DNA of 64,000 bases from Stenotrophomonas rhizophila. Lineage in GTDB: Bacteria; Pseudomonadota; Gammaproteobacteria; Xanthomonadales; Xanthomonadaceae. The stretch is from positions 1,729,605-1,793,604 of the forward strand of contig NZ_CP007597.1 in assembly GCF_000661955.1 (NCBI RefSeq), written 5' to 3'. This document shows, in pieces, positions 47,053 to 57,821 of the stretch. Every line of letters begins with the position of its first letter. The first letter of the stretch is position 1. The notes below the pieces were generated by a model that saw nothing but the letters and a program-made list of their open reading frames with translations, was not told the origin of the DNA and searched no databases. The position numbers and the translations under genes are program-made.

Positions 47053-47880
47053 CTAGGTACCGAAGGCTTGGATCCGGAATTGAACCGGGCTCTGGCCATT
47101 CAGTTTGAGCTTGATGCGCTGGTGATTGTAGTACCGGATGTAGTGGTCCAGTCCGCGTTTGAGCTGGTCAATGCTGGTGAAGCGCTTGAGATGGAAGAAT
47201 TCCGATTTCAGGGTGCCAAAGAAGCTCTCCATGGCGGCATTGTCCAGGCAATTGCCCTTGCGCGACATGCTCTGCGTGACGGCCTGTTTTTTCAGCAGGT
47301 GCTGATATGTCCGGTGCTGGTACTGCCAACCCTGATCTGAGTGAAGAAGTGGCTTTTCACCGGACTTCAGTCGCAAGAAGGCCTTGCCGAGCATGGCTGT
47401 GACCATATCCAGCAATGGGCGTGTGTTTGTCTGGTAGGCCACGATTTCGCCGTTGTACAAGTCCATGATCGGCGACAGATAGAGCTTTTTCCCGCCCACC
47501 CTGAACTCCGTGACGTCGGTAACCCACTTTTGATTAGGACGTGAAGCATGAAATTCGCGTTGAAGGGTGTTCGGGGCAACCGCGCCCACCGCGCCGCGGT
47601 ATGAGGTGTACTTTTTCACCCGCACCACCGATTTGAGGCCCATCAACCCCATCAGACGTTGGACGACCTTGCGATTGATCAGCTCGCCGGCCTGGCGCAG
47701 TTCATCGGCAATGCGTCGGTAGCCATATAGGCCTTCATGGCGACGGTAGATTGCCTTGATGCGGCGCTTCAACCCGGCCTGATGGTCAGGCCGGGAGATG
47801 GCCTGAGTCTGGTAATAGAACGTGCTGCGAGATAGCGCTGCCGCTTTGAGCAAAAGCGACAGTCGGTGATGCTGCCTCAA
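47053..47880 (-). CDS. IS3-family transposase OrfB (DDE catalytic part)
   Basis: 275 residues if started at the TTG at 47880; the frame stays open upstream into the A-tract near 47951. HTH_21 region (LSRSTFYYQTQAISRPDHQAGLKRRIKAIYRRHEGLYGYRR) then the rve integrase core: KWVTDVTEF (D), LHSDQGWQY (D), MSRKGNCLDNAAMESFFGTLKSE (E). All three catalytic acidic residues are present. In this family OrfB is made mainly as an OrfAB fusion by frameshifting from orfA. Confidence 0.93.
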   Translation of the reverse strand: MRQHHRLSLLLKAAALSRSTFYYQTQAISRPDHQAGLKRRIKAIYRRHEGLYGYRRIADELRQAGELINRKVVQRLMGLMGLKSVVRVKKYTSYRGAVGAVAPNTLQREFHASRPNQKWVTDVTEFRVGGKKLYLSPIMDLYNGEIVAYQTNTRPLLDMVTAMLGKAFLRLKSGEKPLLHSDQGWQYQHRTYQHLLKKQAVTQSMSRKGNCLDNAAMESFFGTLKSEFFHLKRFTSIDQLKRGLDHYIRYYNHQRIKLKLNGQSPVQFRIQAFGT

Positions 47881-47932
47881 TCCTTGGACGGCTTGCGCTG
47901 TAATGCGCGCTTGGCCGCCTGCTCTTCCTGGA

Positions 47933-48397
47933 TCAAGGCATCGAGTTTTTTAGGAAGGCATTCTCCGCGCGCAGATACTCCACCTCCTTGAGCAGCTGAT
48001 CGTGCGTGAGATCCTTGGCAGGCTGGGAGGTCGCGGGCTTTTTTCTCATTCGGAATCGATCACGAGTGGGCGTCAGTGCGCCGATACCACCCGAATCATA
48101 CTGCCGCTGCCAACGGGGGATGACGCCGGGTCCAGCAATCCCGAAGATTGCCATGGCCTGACGTACCGAAAGGCCATCACGGCTCATCCGCGCCAGAACC
48201 GACACCTTGAACTGGTCGGTGTAGCGCCCAGCATCGATCAGGAAGCTGTCCTGTCCATGGTGGCGGTAAGCAGCGATCCACCGATGGACCATTGATGGAT
48301 CCAGCCCATGCCGCGCGGCTACAGCCCTCACCGGGAGGGTGCCTGCGGCACCCTCCCGGGCGACTTTGAGTTTGAAACACCTGTCGTACTTCGTCAT
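47933..48397 (-). CDS. IS3-family OrfA (HTH), probably frameshifted at its 3' end
   Basis: 154 residues from MTKYDRCFKLKVAREG (GGGGTG upstream). Helix-turn-helix (AVAARHGLDPSMVHRWIAAY) and a second one (LSVRQAMAIFGIAGPGVIPRWQRQY), leucine-rich C-terminus LLKEVEYLRAENAFLK. The frame then reads N-S-M-P-stop. One base shifted it would continue LKKLDALIQEEQAAKRALQRKPSKD-stop, the usual orfA end, and the orfB frame lies -1 from that. This suggests one A was lost from the A-run at 47946-47951. Confidence 0.8.
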   Translation of the reverse strand: MTKYDRCFKLKVAREGAAGTLPVRAVAARHGLDPSMVHRWIAAYRHHGQDSFLIDAGRYTDQFKVSVLARMSRDGLSVRQAMAIFGIAGPGVIPRWQRQYDSGGIGALTPTRDRFRMRKKPATSQPAKDLTHDQLLKEVEYLRAENAFLKNSMP

Positions 48398-48479
48398 GAA
48401 CACCCCGGCTATTGAATGGGTGTCCAACTTCCGGGGGTCAGTTCACATGCGTGGCTGCTCTTCGTTCCTGCACCTCTAT

Positions 48480-48502
48480 AGCCACGCATGGCGTGGCTCT
48501 AC
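48480..48502 (-). repeat. SMAG-type palindrome, inverted copy
   Basis: AGCCACGC-ATG-GCGTGGCTCTAC: reverse orientation of the 46944 copy, 35 bases beyond the IS end. Confidence 0.85.
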
Positions 48503-48625
48503 CCCTCAACTCTCCCTTAACCCTGACGCTCCTCACCTGGACGCTCCGGAACAAATCGCAGCGCACCGCAACGCCACAAAGCCGGCTTCGGCACTTCCCC
48601 TGCGCACCGACCAACTGTCGACGGC

Positions 48626-48724
48626 CGGGGTGGTTGGGGTCGCGGGACCGTTGGGCGCCATGGATGGCGCCCACGAGCCTCCAAGGATGGATTCACGGCG
48701 TGTCCCGCGACCCCACCCACCCCG
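48626..48724 (-). repeat. long hairpin element, family 2, copy 4
   Basis: Arms 48626-48648 and 48702-48724 pair over 23 positions with one mismatch. On the plus strand: apical hairpin TGGGCGCC-ATGGAT-GGCGCCCA (48651-48672), mini-hairpin TCCA-AGGA-TGGA (48680-48691), then CACGGCGTGTCCC. The remainder up to smc (48725-48994) is a low-complexity GCTCC/GGCTCC stretch around 48757-48795 and a TATACT at 48862-48867; no gene. Confidence 0.82.
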
Positions 48725-48994
48725 ACCGCTCGCCCGAGGCCGACGCACCGAGCCTTTGCTCCAGCTCTAGCGCTGGCTCCGGCTCCTGCTCCGGACCTTA
48801 GCTCTACGCCTCTAACCAAAACCAACCAACCCCCCCACCGCCCGTGGAACACCCGCCCCGTTATACTCAGGCTATCGCGTCGCCCTTGGGGCCATTGAAA
48901 CCCAGCAACATCAATGGCTTGAGGGTGGGAATCGCTCCGACATCCACCCTGGCGGGGGTCGCTTCAGGCCCTTGCCCCGGAAACCAATCCCGCC

Positions 48995-51900
48995 ATGCGT
49001 CTGTCCACGATCAAGCTGTCCGGTTTCAAATCCTTCGTCGACCCGACCACCCTGCACCTGCCGACCAACATGACCGGCGTGGTGGGGCCCAATGGCTGTG
49101 GCAAGTCCAACATCATCGACGCCGTCCGCTGGGTCATGGGCGAAAGCTCCGCCAGCCGCCTCCGCGGTGACTCCCTCACCGACGTCATCTTCTCCGGCTC
49201 CTCGGCACGCAAGCCCGTCTCCCAGGCCACCGTTGAACTGATCTTCGACAACACCGACCACACCATCACCGGCGAGTACGCCTCGTTCAACGAAATCTCG
49301 GTCAAGCGCCAGGTCAGCCGCGACGGCAGCAGCAACTACTACCTCAACGGTACCAAGTGCCGCCGCCGCGACATCACCGACCTGTTCCTCGGCACCGGCC
49401 TCGGCCCGCGCAGCTATTCCATCATCGAACAGGGCATGATCAGCCAGATCATCGAAGCCCGCCCCGAAGACCTGCGCGTGTACCTCGAAGAAGCCGCCGG
49501 CATCTCCAAGTACAAGGAACGCCGCAAGGAAACCGAAACCCGCATCCGCCACACCCGCGAAAACCTCGATCGCCTCGGCGACCTGCGCGAGGAAATCGGC
49601 AAGCAGCTTGAACACCTCAAGCGCCAGGCGCGCCAGGCCGAGCAGTACCAGGCCCTGCAGGAAGAACGCCGGGTCAAGGACGCCGAGTGGAAGGCGCTGG
49701 AATACCGTGGCCTTGACGGCCGCCTCGGTGGCCTGCGCGAAGCACTCTCGCAGGAAGAAACCCGCCTGCAGCAGTTCATCGCCGAACAGCGCGACGCCGA
49801 AGCCCGCATCGAAACCAGCCGCGTGCGCCGCGAAGAAGCCGCCGATGCGCTCAGCACCGCCCAGGCCGAGGTGTACCAGGTGGGCAGCACGTTGGCCCGC
49901 CTCGAACAGCAGATCCAGCACCAGCGCGAAATGTCGCAGCGCCTCAACAAGGCGCGCGATGAAGCCCAGCAGGCCCTGGCCGAACTGGGCCAGCACATCA
50001 GCGGCGACGAAGCCAAACTGATGGTCCTGCGCGAGGCCGTGGACGACGCCGAGCCGCGCCTGGAACAGTTGCAGGAAGAAAACGAAATCAAGCAGGAGGC
50101 CCTGCGTGACGCCGAGGCCCGCCTGGCCGACTGGCAGCAGCGCTGGGAAGCCCACACCCGCAGCACCTCCGAAGCCTCGCGCGCCGGTGAAGTCGAACGC
50201 ACCCGCGTCGACTACCTTGACCGCCAGGTACTGGAAGCCGACCGCCGCCGCGAAGCGCTGAGCGCCGAACGCGCCAGCCTGGACCTGGACGCGCTGGCCG
50301 AGGTGTTCGAAGAACTGCACCTGCAGCACCAGACCCAGAAAGAGGCGCTGGACGGCCTCAATGAGCAGGTTGAAGAACGCAAGCAGGCCGTGGCCGGCCT
50401 GCAGGACCGCCAGCGCACCGGGCAGACCGAACTGGCCGAGATCCGCAAGCAGGCCCAGGCCGCGCGCGGCCGCCTGTCGTCGCTGGAAACCCTGCAGCAG
50501 GCCGCGTTGGGCCAGGAGCAGGGCGCGGCGGTGGCGTGGCTGAAGGCGCGCGGGCTGGATTCGGGTGCGCGCGTCGGCGAGCGCCTGACCGTGGAAAGCG
50601 GCTGGGAAAACGCCGTGGAAAGCGCGCTGGGCCAGTTGATCGAAGGCGTGCTGGTAGACGCCCCCGAACAGCTGGTGGCCGAACTGGCCGAACTCGGTGA
50701 GGGCCGCATTGCGCTGGTGTCCGACAGCCAGGCGCCGCTCAGCGTCGCGCCAACCTCGCTGGCCGCCAAAGTGCAGGGCCCCACCGCGATCCGCCGGCTG
50801 CTGGCCCGGCTGCATGCCGCCGAAGACCTGGACGCGGCACGCACGCTGCAGTCCACGCTGGCCGAGGGCGATTCGGTCATCACCCGTGGCGGCGAGCGCC
50901 TGGGCGACGGCTGGGTGCGCGTCTCGCGCTCCGGTGCGGCCAAGCAGGGCGCGCTGCTGCGCGAACGCGAGATCGTCACCCTGCGCGGTCAGATCGACAC
51001 GCTGCAGGAGCGCGAAGCCGAACTGGAACAGCAGCTGTCCGCGTTCCGTGAGCAGCTGCTGACCGGCGAACAGCACCGCGAAGACGCGCAGCGGCAGCTG
51101 TACCAGGCCCATCGCAGCGTCTCCGAACTCGGTGGCCAGCTGCAGAGCCAACAGGGCAAGGTAGAAGCGGCGCGGACCCGCATCGACCGCATCGAAGGCG
51201 AACTGCTGCAGCTGCAGGAAACCCTGGATACCGGCCGCGAGCAGGTGCGCGAGGCGCGTGCGCGACTCGACGATGCGGTCACCAGCATGGGCGACCTGGA
51301 ATCGGTGCGGGCGTCGCTGGAAGGCGAACGCCGCCAGCTCACCGATGCCCGTGACCAGGCCCGCGACCACGCCCGCAACGTGCGCGAGAGCGCGCATTCG
51401 CTGGCGCTGACGCTGGAATCGCAGCGCACCCAGATTGCCTCGCTGAGCCAGGCGCTGGAGCGCATGAGCACCCAGCGTGGCCAGCTCGACACCCGCCTGG
51501 GCGAGCTGCATTCCCAGCTGGACCAGGGCGATACGCCCGTGCAGACCCTGCAGGCCGAACACCAGAATGCCCTCAGCGAACGCGTGCGCGCCGACCGGGT
51601 GCTGGGCGAAGCGCGCACCCTGCTCGATGGCATCGACGCCGAACTGCGCAACTTCGAACAGACCCGCCACAAGCGCGACGAGCAGGCGCTGGCCCAGCGC
51701 GAGCGTATCTCCCAGCGCAAACTGGACCAGCAGGCGCTGGTGCTGAGTGCCGACCAGCTGTCGGCCTCGGTGGAGAAGGCCGGCTTCGTCCTGCAGGACG
51801 TGATCAACAGCCTGCCTGAGGATGCGCGCGTGACCGACTGGGAACAGTCGGTGCACCAGATCGACGGGCGCATGCGCCGCCTTGAGCCGGTCAACCTGGC

Positions 51901-52498
51901 CGCCATCCAGGAGTACGGCGAAGCGTCGCAGCGTTCGGAATACCTGGACGCGCAGAACACCGACCTGACCACTGCGCTGGAAACCCTGGAAGACGCCATC
52001 CGCAAGATCGACCGCGAAACCCGTGGCCGCTTCAAGGACACCTTCGACCGCGTCAACGCCGGCGTGCAGCAGCTGTACCCGCGTCTGTTCGGCGGTGGCC
52101 ATGCCTACCTGGAGCTGACCGGTGAAGACCTTCTCGACACCGGTGTGGCCATCATGGCGCGGCCGCCGGGCAAGCGCGTGTCGAGCATCTCGCTGCTGTC
52201 CGGTGGCGAGAAGGCGATGACCGCGGTGGCGCTGGTGTTTGCGATCTTCCAGCTCAACCCGGCGCCGTTCTGCCTGCTGGACGAGGTGGACGCGCCGCTG
52301 GACGAAGCCAACGTCGGCCGCCTGGCCAACATGGTCAAGGAAATGAGTGAAAAGGTGCAGTTCCTGTTCGTCAGCCACAACAAGGCCACCATGGAAGCGG
52401 CGCACCAGTTGTCGGGCGTGACCATGCGCGAACCGGGCGTTAGCCGCCTGGTCAGCGTGGACCTGGAAGAGGCGGCACGATTGGCGGGCGCCGCCTGA
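48995..52498 (+). CDS. smc: chromosome segregation protein SMC
   Basis: 1167 residues. Condensin ATPase. N-terminal Walker A GPNGCGKSNIIDAVRWVMGE. Long coiled coil (~170-500), hinge domain (~520-640, GVLVDAPEQLVAELAELGEGRIAL), second coiled coil (~660-1000). C-terminal signature LLSGGEKAMTAVALVFAIFQLNPAPFCLLDEVDAPLDEANV (in pieces) with Walker B. Gene order smc-zipA-ligA is common in gammaproteobacteria. Confidence 0.97.
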   Translation: MRLSTIKLSGFKSFVDPTTLHLPTNMTGVVGPNGCGKSNIIDAVRWVMGESSASRLRGDSLTDVIFSGSSARKPVSQATVELIFDNTDHTITGEYASFNEISVKRQVSRDGSSNYYLNGTKCRRRDITDLFLGTGLGPRSYSIIEQGMISQIIEARPEDLRVYLEEAAGISKYKERRKETETRIRHTRENLDRLGDLREEIGKQLEHLKRQARQAEQYQALQEERRVKDAEWKALEYRGLDGRLGGLREALSQEETRLQQFIAEQRDAEARIETSRVRREEAADALSTAQAEVYQVGSTLARLEQQIQHQREMSQRLNKARDEAQQALAELGQHISGDEAKLMVLREAVDDAEPRLEQLQEENEIKQEALRDAEARLADWQQRWEAHTRSTSEASRAGEVERTRVDYLDRQVLEADRRREALSAERASLDLDALAEVFEELHLQHQTQKEALDGLNEQVEERKQAVAGLQDRQRTGQTELAEIRKQAQAARGRLSSLETLQQAALGQEQGAAVAWLKARGLDSGARVGERLTVESGWENAVESALGQLIEGVLVDAPEQLVAELAELGEGRIALVSDSQAPLSVAPTSLAAKVQGPTAIRRLLARLHAAEDLDAARTLQSTLAEGDSVITRGGERLGDGWVRVSRSGAAKQGALLREREIVTLRGQIDTLQEREAELEQQLSAFREQLLTGEQHREDAQRQLYQAHRSVSELGGQLQSQQGKVEAARTRIDRIEGELLQLQETLDTGREQVREARARLDDAVTSMGDLESVRASLEGERRQLTDARDQARDHARNVRESAHSLALTLESQRTQIASLSQALERMSTQRGQLDTRLGELHSQLDQGDTPVQTLQAEHQNALSERVRADRVLGEARTLLDGIDAELRNFEQTRHKRDEQALAQRERISQRKLDQQALVLSADQLSASVEKAGFVLQDVINSLPEDARVTDWEQSVHQIDGRMRRLEPVNLAAIQEYGEASQRSEYLDAQNTDLTTALETLEDAIRKIDRETRGRFKDTFDRVNAGVQQLYPRLFGGGHAYLELTGEDLLDTGVAIMARPPGKRVSSISLLSGGEKAMTAVALVFAIFQLNPAPFCLLDEVDAPLDEANVGRLANMVKEMSEKVQFLFVSHNKATMEAAHQLSGVTMREPGVSRLVSVDLEEAARLAGAA

Positions 52499-52546
52499 CG
52501 TGCCATCCTTAGTACCTGAACGTATTTAGCCGGAGACCCCCACCGA

Positions 52547-53278
52547 ATGTCCGACATGGCACTGCTCCGCATCGGCATCCTGGCCGCCGGCCTGCTGTTG
52601 ATCGCCGCGATCTTCCTGTTTGGCCGTCCGAAGAAAAAATCGCAGGGTCGCCGCGTCGACACCGCCGAGAGCGGCACGGGCGCGCGCCGTGAGCCCAGCC
52701 TGGGCGAAGGCGAGGGCAGCGATGCCGTCGCCGGCGGTACCGGCGACGACGGCGTGACCCAACCCGAACTGGGCCTGCCCGACGTCGACGCTGCCGCCAG
52801 CGACCTGGGCAAGCGCGCCAGCCAGGATTTCGACAAGATCGTGTCGTTGTTTGTGGCGGCCCGCGCCGGTGAACAGCTGCGGGGCGAAGACATCGTGGTG
52901 GCCGCTGAAAAGACCGGCCTGGTGTTTGGCCACATGAACGTGTTCCACCGCCTGGTCGAAGGCCACCCCGAGCGCGGTCCGATCTTTTCGATGGCCAGCA
53001 TCATGAAGCCGGGCAGCTTCGACATGGCCAACATCCGCGAGATGGAAACCCCGGCGATCGCCTTCTTCCTCACCCTGCCGGCACCGCTGACCGCGCTGGA
53101 CGCGTGGGAAAAGATGCTGCCGACCGTGCAGCGCATGGGCGAACTGCTCGACGGCGTGGTCCTGGACGACAGCCGCAACGCCCTGGGCCGCCAGCGCATC
53201 GCGCACATCCGCGACGAACTGCGCGCCTACGACCGCCAGCACCAGGCCCCCCCGCTCACGAAAGCCCCGCGCTGGTAA
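52547..53278 (+). CDS. zipA: cell division protein ZipA
   Basis: 243 residues. One N-terminal TM helix (LLRIGILAAGLLLIAAIFLFG), a basic then acidic/Gly-rich linker to about residue 85, and the FtsZ-binding C-terminal domain (KIVSLFVAARAGEQLRGEDIVVAAEKTGLVFGHMNVFHRL, in pieces; MIFSMAS-like PIFSMASIMKPGSFD). 48 bases after smc, same operon. Anchors FtsZ to the membrane. Confidence 0.95.
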   Translation: MSDMALLRIGILAAGLLLIAAIFLFGRPKKKSQGRRVDTAESGTGARREPSLGEGEGSDAVAGGTGDDGVTQPELGLPDVDAAASDLGKRASQDFDKIVSLFVAARAGEQLRGEDIVVAAEKTGLVFGHMNVFHRLVEGHPERGPIFSMASIMKPGSFDMANIREMETPAIAFFLTLPAPLTALDAWEKMLPTVQRMGELLDGVVLDDSRNALGRQRIAHIRDELRAYDRQHQAPPLTKAPRW

Positions 53279-53286
53279 CGCCCACC

Positions 53287-53580
53287 CGGTACGCATCGAC
53301 CGTCGGTCGATGCGCTTTGTGGCGCGACGCACGATGGGGCGGTAGGTATCGACCGTTGATCAATGCCCTTTGCGGCGCGACGCGCGATAGGGCGGTGGGT
53401 ATCGACCGTTGGTCGATGCCCTTTGCGGCGCGACGCGCGATGGGGCGGTAGGTATCGACCGTCGGTCGATGCCCTTTGCGGTAGTGCCGGCCGCTGGCCG
53501 GCAACCACGGATACCCGGAACGAAGAGCAGCCGACCCACGGTCGGCCGAAGCAAGAGCAGCCGACCAACGGTCGGCTCTA
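53287..53580. repeat. SMAG array: four copies with 53-bp period plus three further palindromes
   Basis: Palindromes (GCATCGACC/GGTCGATGC type) start at 53293, 53346, 53399 and 53452, exactly 53 bases apart, with spacer CCCTTTGCGGCGCGACGCGC. Next come GTAGTGCCGGCCGCTGGCC (53481), GCAGCCGACC-CAC-GGTCGGC (53527) and the reverse copy ending CTAC at 53580, whose complement supplies the stop codon of the aminotransferase. Confidence 0.9.
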
Positions 53581-54684
53581 CCCGGTTATCGCCGCGAACG
53601 CGTCGCGGAACCGCGCCATCTCTGCCGCCGTGCCGACGGTTACCCGCACCCGCTGCGGCCAGATCGGCCAGCTGCGGCCGATCACCACGCCGTGCTCGGC
53701 CATGGCCGCAGTGAAGGCGTTGCCATCGCGCTTGACGTCCACCACGAAGCAGTTCGCTTCGGTCGGCACACAGGAAAATCCGCGCGCGGCCAGCCAGGCC
53801 ACGGTGGCCTGCCGCACCTGCGTGTTCTCCGCTTTGCGCTGCGCCACCAGGCCCGGCGCCCGCAGGCTGGCCAGGCCTGCCGCAAGCGCGGTGACCGGCA
53901 GTGGGTTGTCGCCCAGGCTGGCCAGCTCGCGCAGCCGGTCCGGGTGTGCGGCGGCAACGCCCAGGCGCAAGCCGGCCATGCCGTACAGCTTGGAAAACGT
54001 CCGCAGCACGATCACATCGTCGCGCTGCATCACCTGGCCGATCACCGAGCGCTGCTCGCTGTACTGCAGGTAGGCCTCGTCAACCAGCACCCGCGTCTGC
54101 CGGGGCTTGTTGGCCAGCAGCCAGGCGATGTCGGCGGCCGGGGTGATCGACCCGGTGGGATTGTTCGGATTGCACAGGTACAGCAGGCCGGCGTTGATCC
54201 GCGCAGCCGCGGCAGCCATCGCGCGCACGTCATGCGCGCCGTCCTCGCGCAGCGGAACCTTGGCCACGGTGGCGCCGCGCGCGGCGGCCAGGTCGCCCAG
54301 CGCTTCGAAGGTGGGGTCGGCCACCACCAGCCCGGCGCTTGCCGAGGTCCACAGGATCGCAGCGCGGTTGAGCGGCTCGCTGGAGCCCGGGTACAGCCGC
54401 ACGTGGTCCTTGCCGATGCCTTCCTGGCTGGCGAACAGGTCGCGCAGCTCACCGGCCAGCGCGAACAGATAGCGCCCGCTGCCGGGCACGATCTCGCGCG
54501 CGGCCGCCTGCGCCACCGGCGCCGGGCCATACGGGCATTCGTTGAAGTTCAGCAGCACCGGGCCGCCGACAGCGCTGGCACGCGGCGAGGCGGCCGACAC
54601 GGTCGACACGCCCAGCCCGGACAAGGCCAGGCCGGTGCCGGCCAACTGCAGGAACGAACGGCGGGAAGGGGCGGCAACGGTCAC
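53578..54684 (-). CDS. Tat-signal PLP aminotransferase, HisC-like
   Basis: 368 residues from GTG (V-T-V-A-A-P-S-R-R-S-F-L-Q-L-A-G). SRRSFLQLAG followed by a hydrophobic stretch and VSAASPR is a twin-arginine signal, so the folded PLP enzyme should be exported. Fold type I: NFNECPYGPAP, CNPNNPTGS, and the PLP lysine in RTFSKLYGMAGLRLG, closest to histidinol-phosphate aminotransferases. The stop TAG belongs to a SMAG palindrome. Opposite strand to its neighbours zipA and ligA. Substrate unknown. Confidence 0.87.
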   Translation of the reverse strand: MTVAAPSRRSFLQLAGTGLALSGLGVSTVSAASPRASAVGGPVLLNFNECPYGPAPVAQAAAREIVPGSGRYLFALAGELRDLFASQEGIGKDHVRLYPGSSEPLNRAAILWTSASAGLVVADPTFEALGDLAAARGATVAKVPLREDGAHDVRAMAAAAARINAGLLYLCNPNNPTGSITPAADIAWLLANKPRQTRVLVDEAYLQYSEQRSVIGQVMQRDDVIVLRTFSKLYGMAGLRLGVAAAHPDRLRELASLGDNPLPVTALAAGLASLRAPGLVAQRKAENTQVRQATVAWLAARGFSCVPTEANCFVVDVKRDGNAFTAAMAEHGVVIGRSWPIWPQRVRVTVGTAAEMARFRDAFAAITG

Positions 54685-54791
54685 GGAACACCTGCATAGA
54701 GGGACTTGGCGCACGCTAACCCTGTGCCGGGTTGCCGGCAATAGCCACGCGGCACCGCTGCGGGGTGGCTGCCGGGCACGGCAGGCCATAA

Positions 54792-57284
<2,493 letters not shown>

Positions 57285-57335
57285 ACCCACGGCGGGGCCG
57301 CTGTGCCCCGCCGTCCCGCATCACCGGAGAGCCCC

Positions 57336-57821
57336 ATGCACACTGCCGTCCTCGACTTCCGCCTGGCCACCGTGGCCGATACCGACCTGCTGATCGGGCT
57401 GATGCGCGAGTTCTACGCCGAAGACCATCTGGACTTCGACGATGCGCGGGTCCGCGTCGCGCTGGCCGCCCTGCTGGAAGACCCCCGCAACGGCGAAGTG
57501 CTGCTGTGGCTGGACGAGGCGGGCAGCGTGGTCGGCTATGCGGCGCTGGCGATGGGCTTCAGCCTGGAGCAGGGCGGTCATTTCGCGCTGCTCGACGAGC
57601 TGTACCTGCGCCATGCCGCGCGCGGGCGTGGGCGCGGCAAGCAGGCGCTGGCGATCCTGGAACAGCGCGCCAATGCGCGTGGGGTGGCGCGCATGCGGCT
57701 GGAAGTGAACCACCACAACGAACTGGCGCGGCGCCTGTACCTGGCCACCGGTTACGTTGACGACACCCGCGACCTGCTCACCCTGCCACTCGCGCAGCGG
57801 CTGAAGGACGCGCGCGCATGA
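57336..57821 (+). CDS. GNAT family N-acetyltransferase
   Basis: 161 residues. MHTAVLDFRLATVADTDLLIGLMREFY..., acetyl-CoA motif LRHAARGRGRGKQALAILEQRA (R/Q-x-x-G-x-G/A type) and LEVNHHNELARRLYLATGYV. GGAGA precedes the ATG. Overlaps epmA by four bases (ATGA), so the two are coupled; substrate unknown. Confidence 0.9.
   Translation: MHTAVLDFRLATVADTDLLIGLMREFYAEDHLDFDDARVRVALAALLEDPRNGEVLLWLDEAGSVVGYAALAMGFSLEQGGHFALLDELYLRHAARGRGRGKQALAILEQRANARGVARMRLEVNHHNELARRLYLATGYVDDTRDLLTLPLAQRLKDARA

Larger units (their letters stand above)
47021..48445 (-). mobile_element. IS3-family insertion sequence, IS150 subgroup, 1425 bp
   Basis: 25-bp terminal inverted repeats (47021-47045 and 48421-48445; both contain TGAACTGACCCC and AAGTTGGACA, 22/25 matching), a 3-bp target duplication CAT on both sides, and two overlapping-frame genes orfA and orfB on the minus strand. 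OrfB is very similar in layout to IS150 OrfB. Inserted in the loop of a SMAG hairpin. The orfA frame ends early in the A-tract, so activity is doubtful unless slippage occurs. Confidence 0.93.
47006..48457. repeat. SMAG-type palindrome split by the insertion sequence
   Basis: GTACAGCCACGCCAT at 47006-47020 and CATGCGTGGCTG at 48446-48457 flank the IS. Removing the IS and one CAT restores CAGCCACGC-CAT-GCGTGGCTG with the usual GTA(G) head (here GTAC). The duplicated target is the palindrome's 3-base loop. Confidence 0.88.

Noticed and set aside
46661..47099. Short ORFs with GWIYGVSRPRP/DGFTACPG-like peptides
   Set aside because: The same peptides recur at 40.2 and 48.6 kb because they are translations of the family-2 repeat core.
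48911..52405. 1164-residue open frame antisense to smc
   Set aside because: Same codon-bias effect; composition (Phe/Gln/Arg/Gly-rich) and lack of RBS mark it as a shadow.
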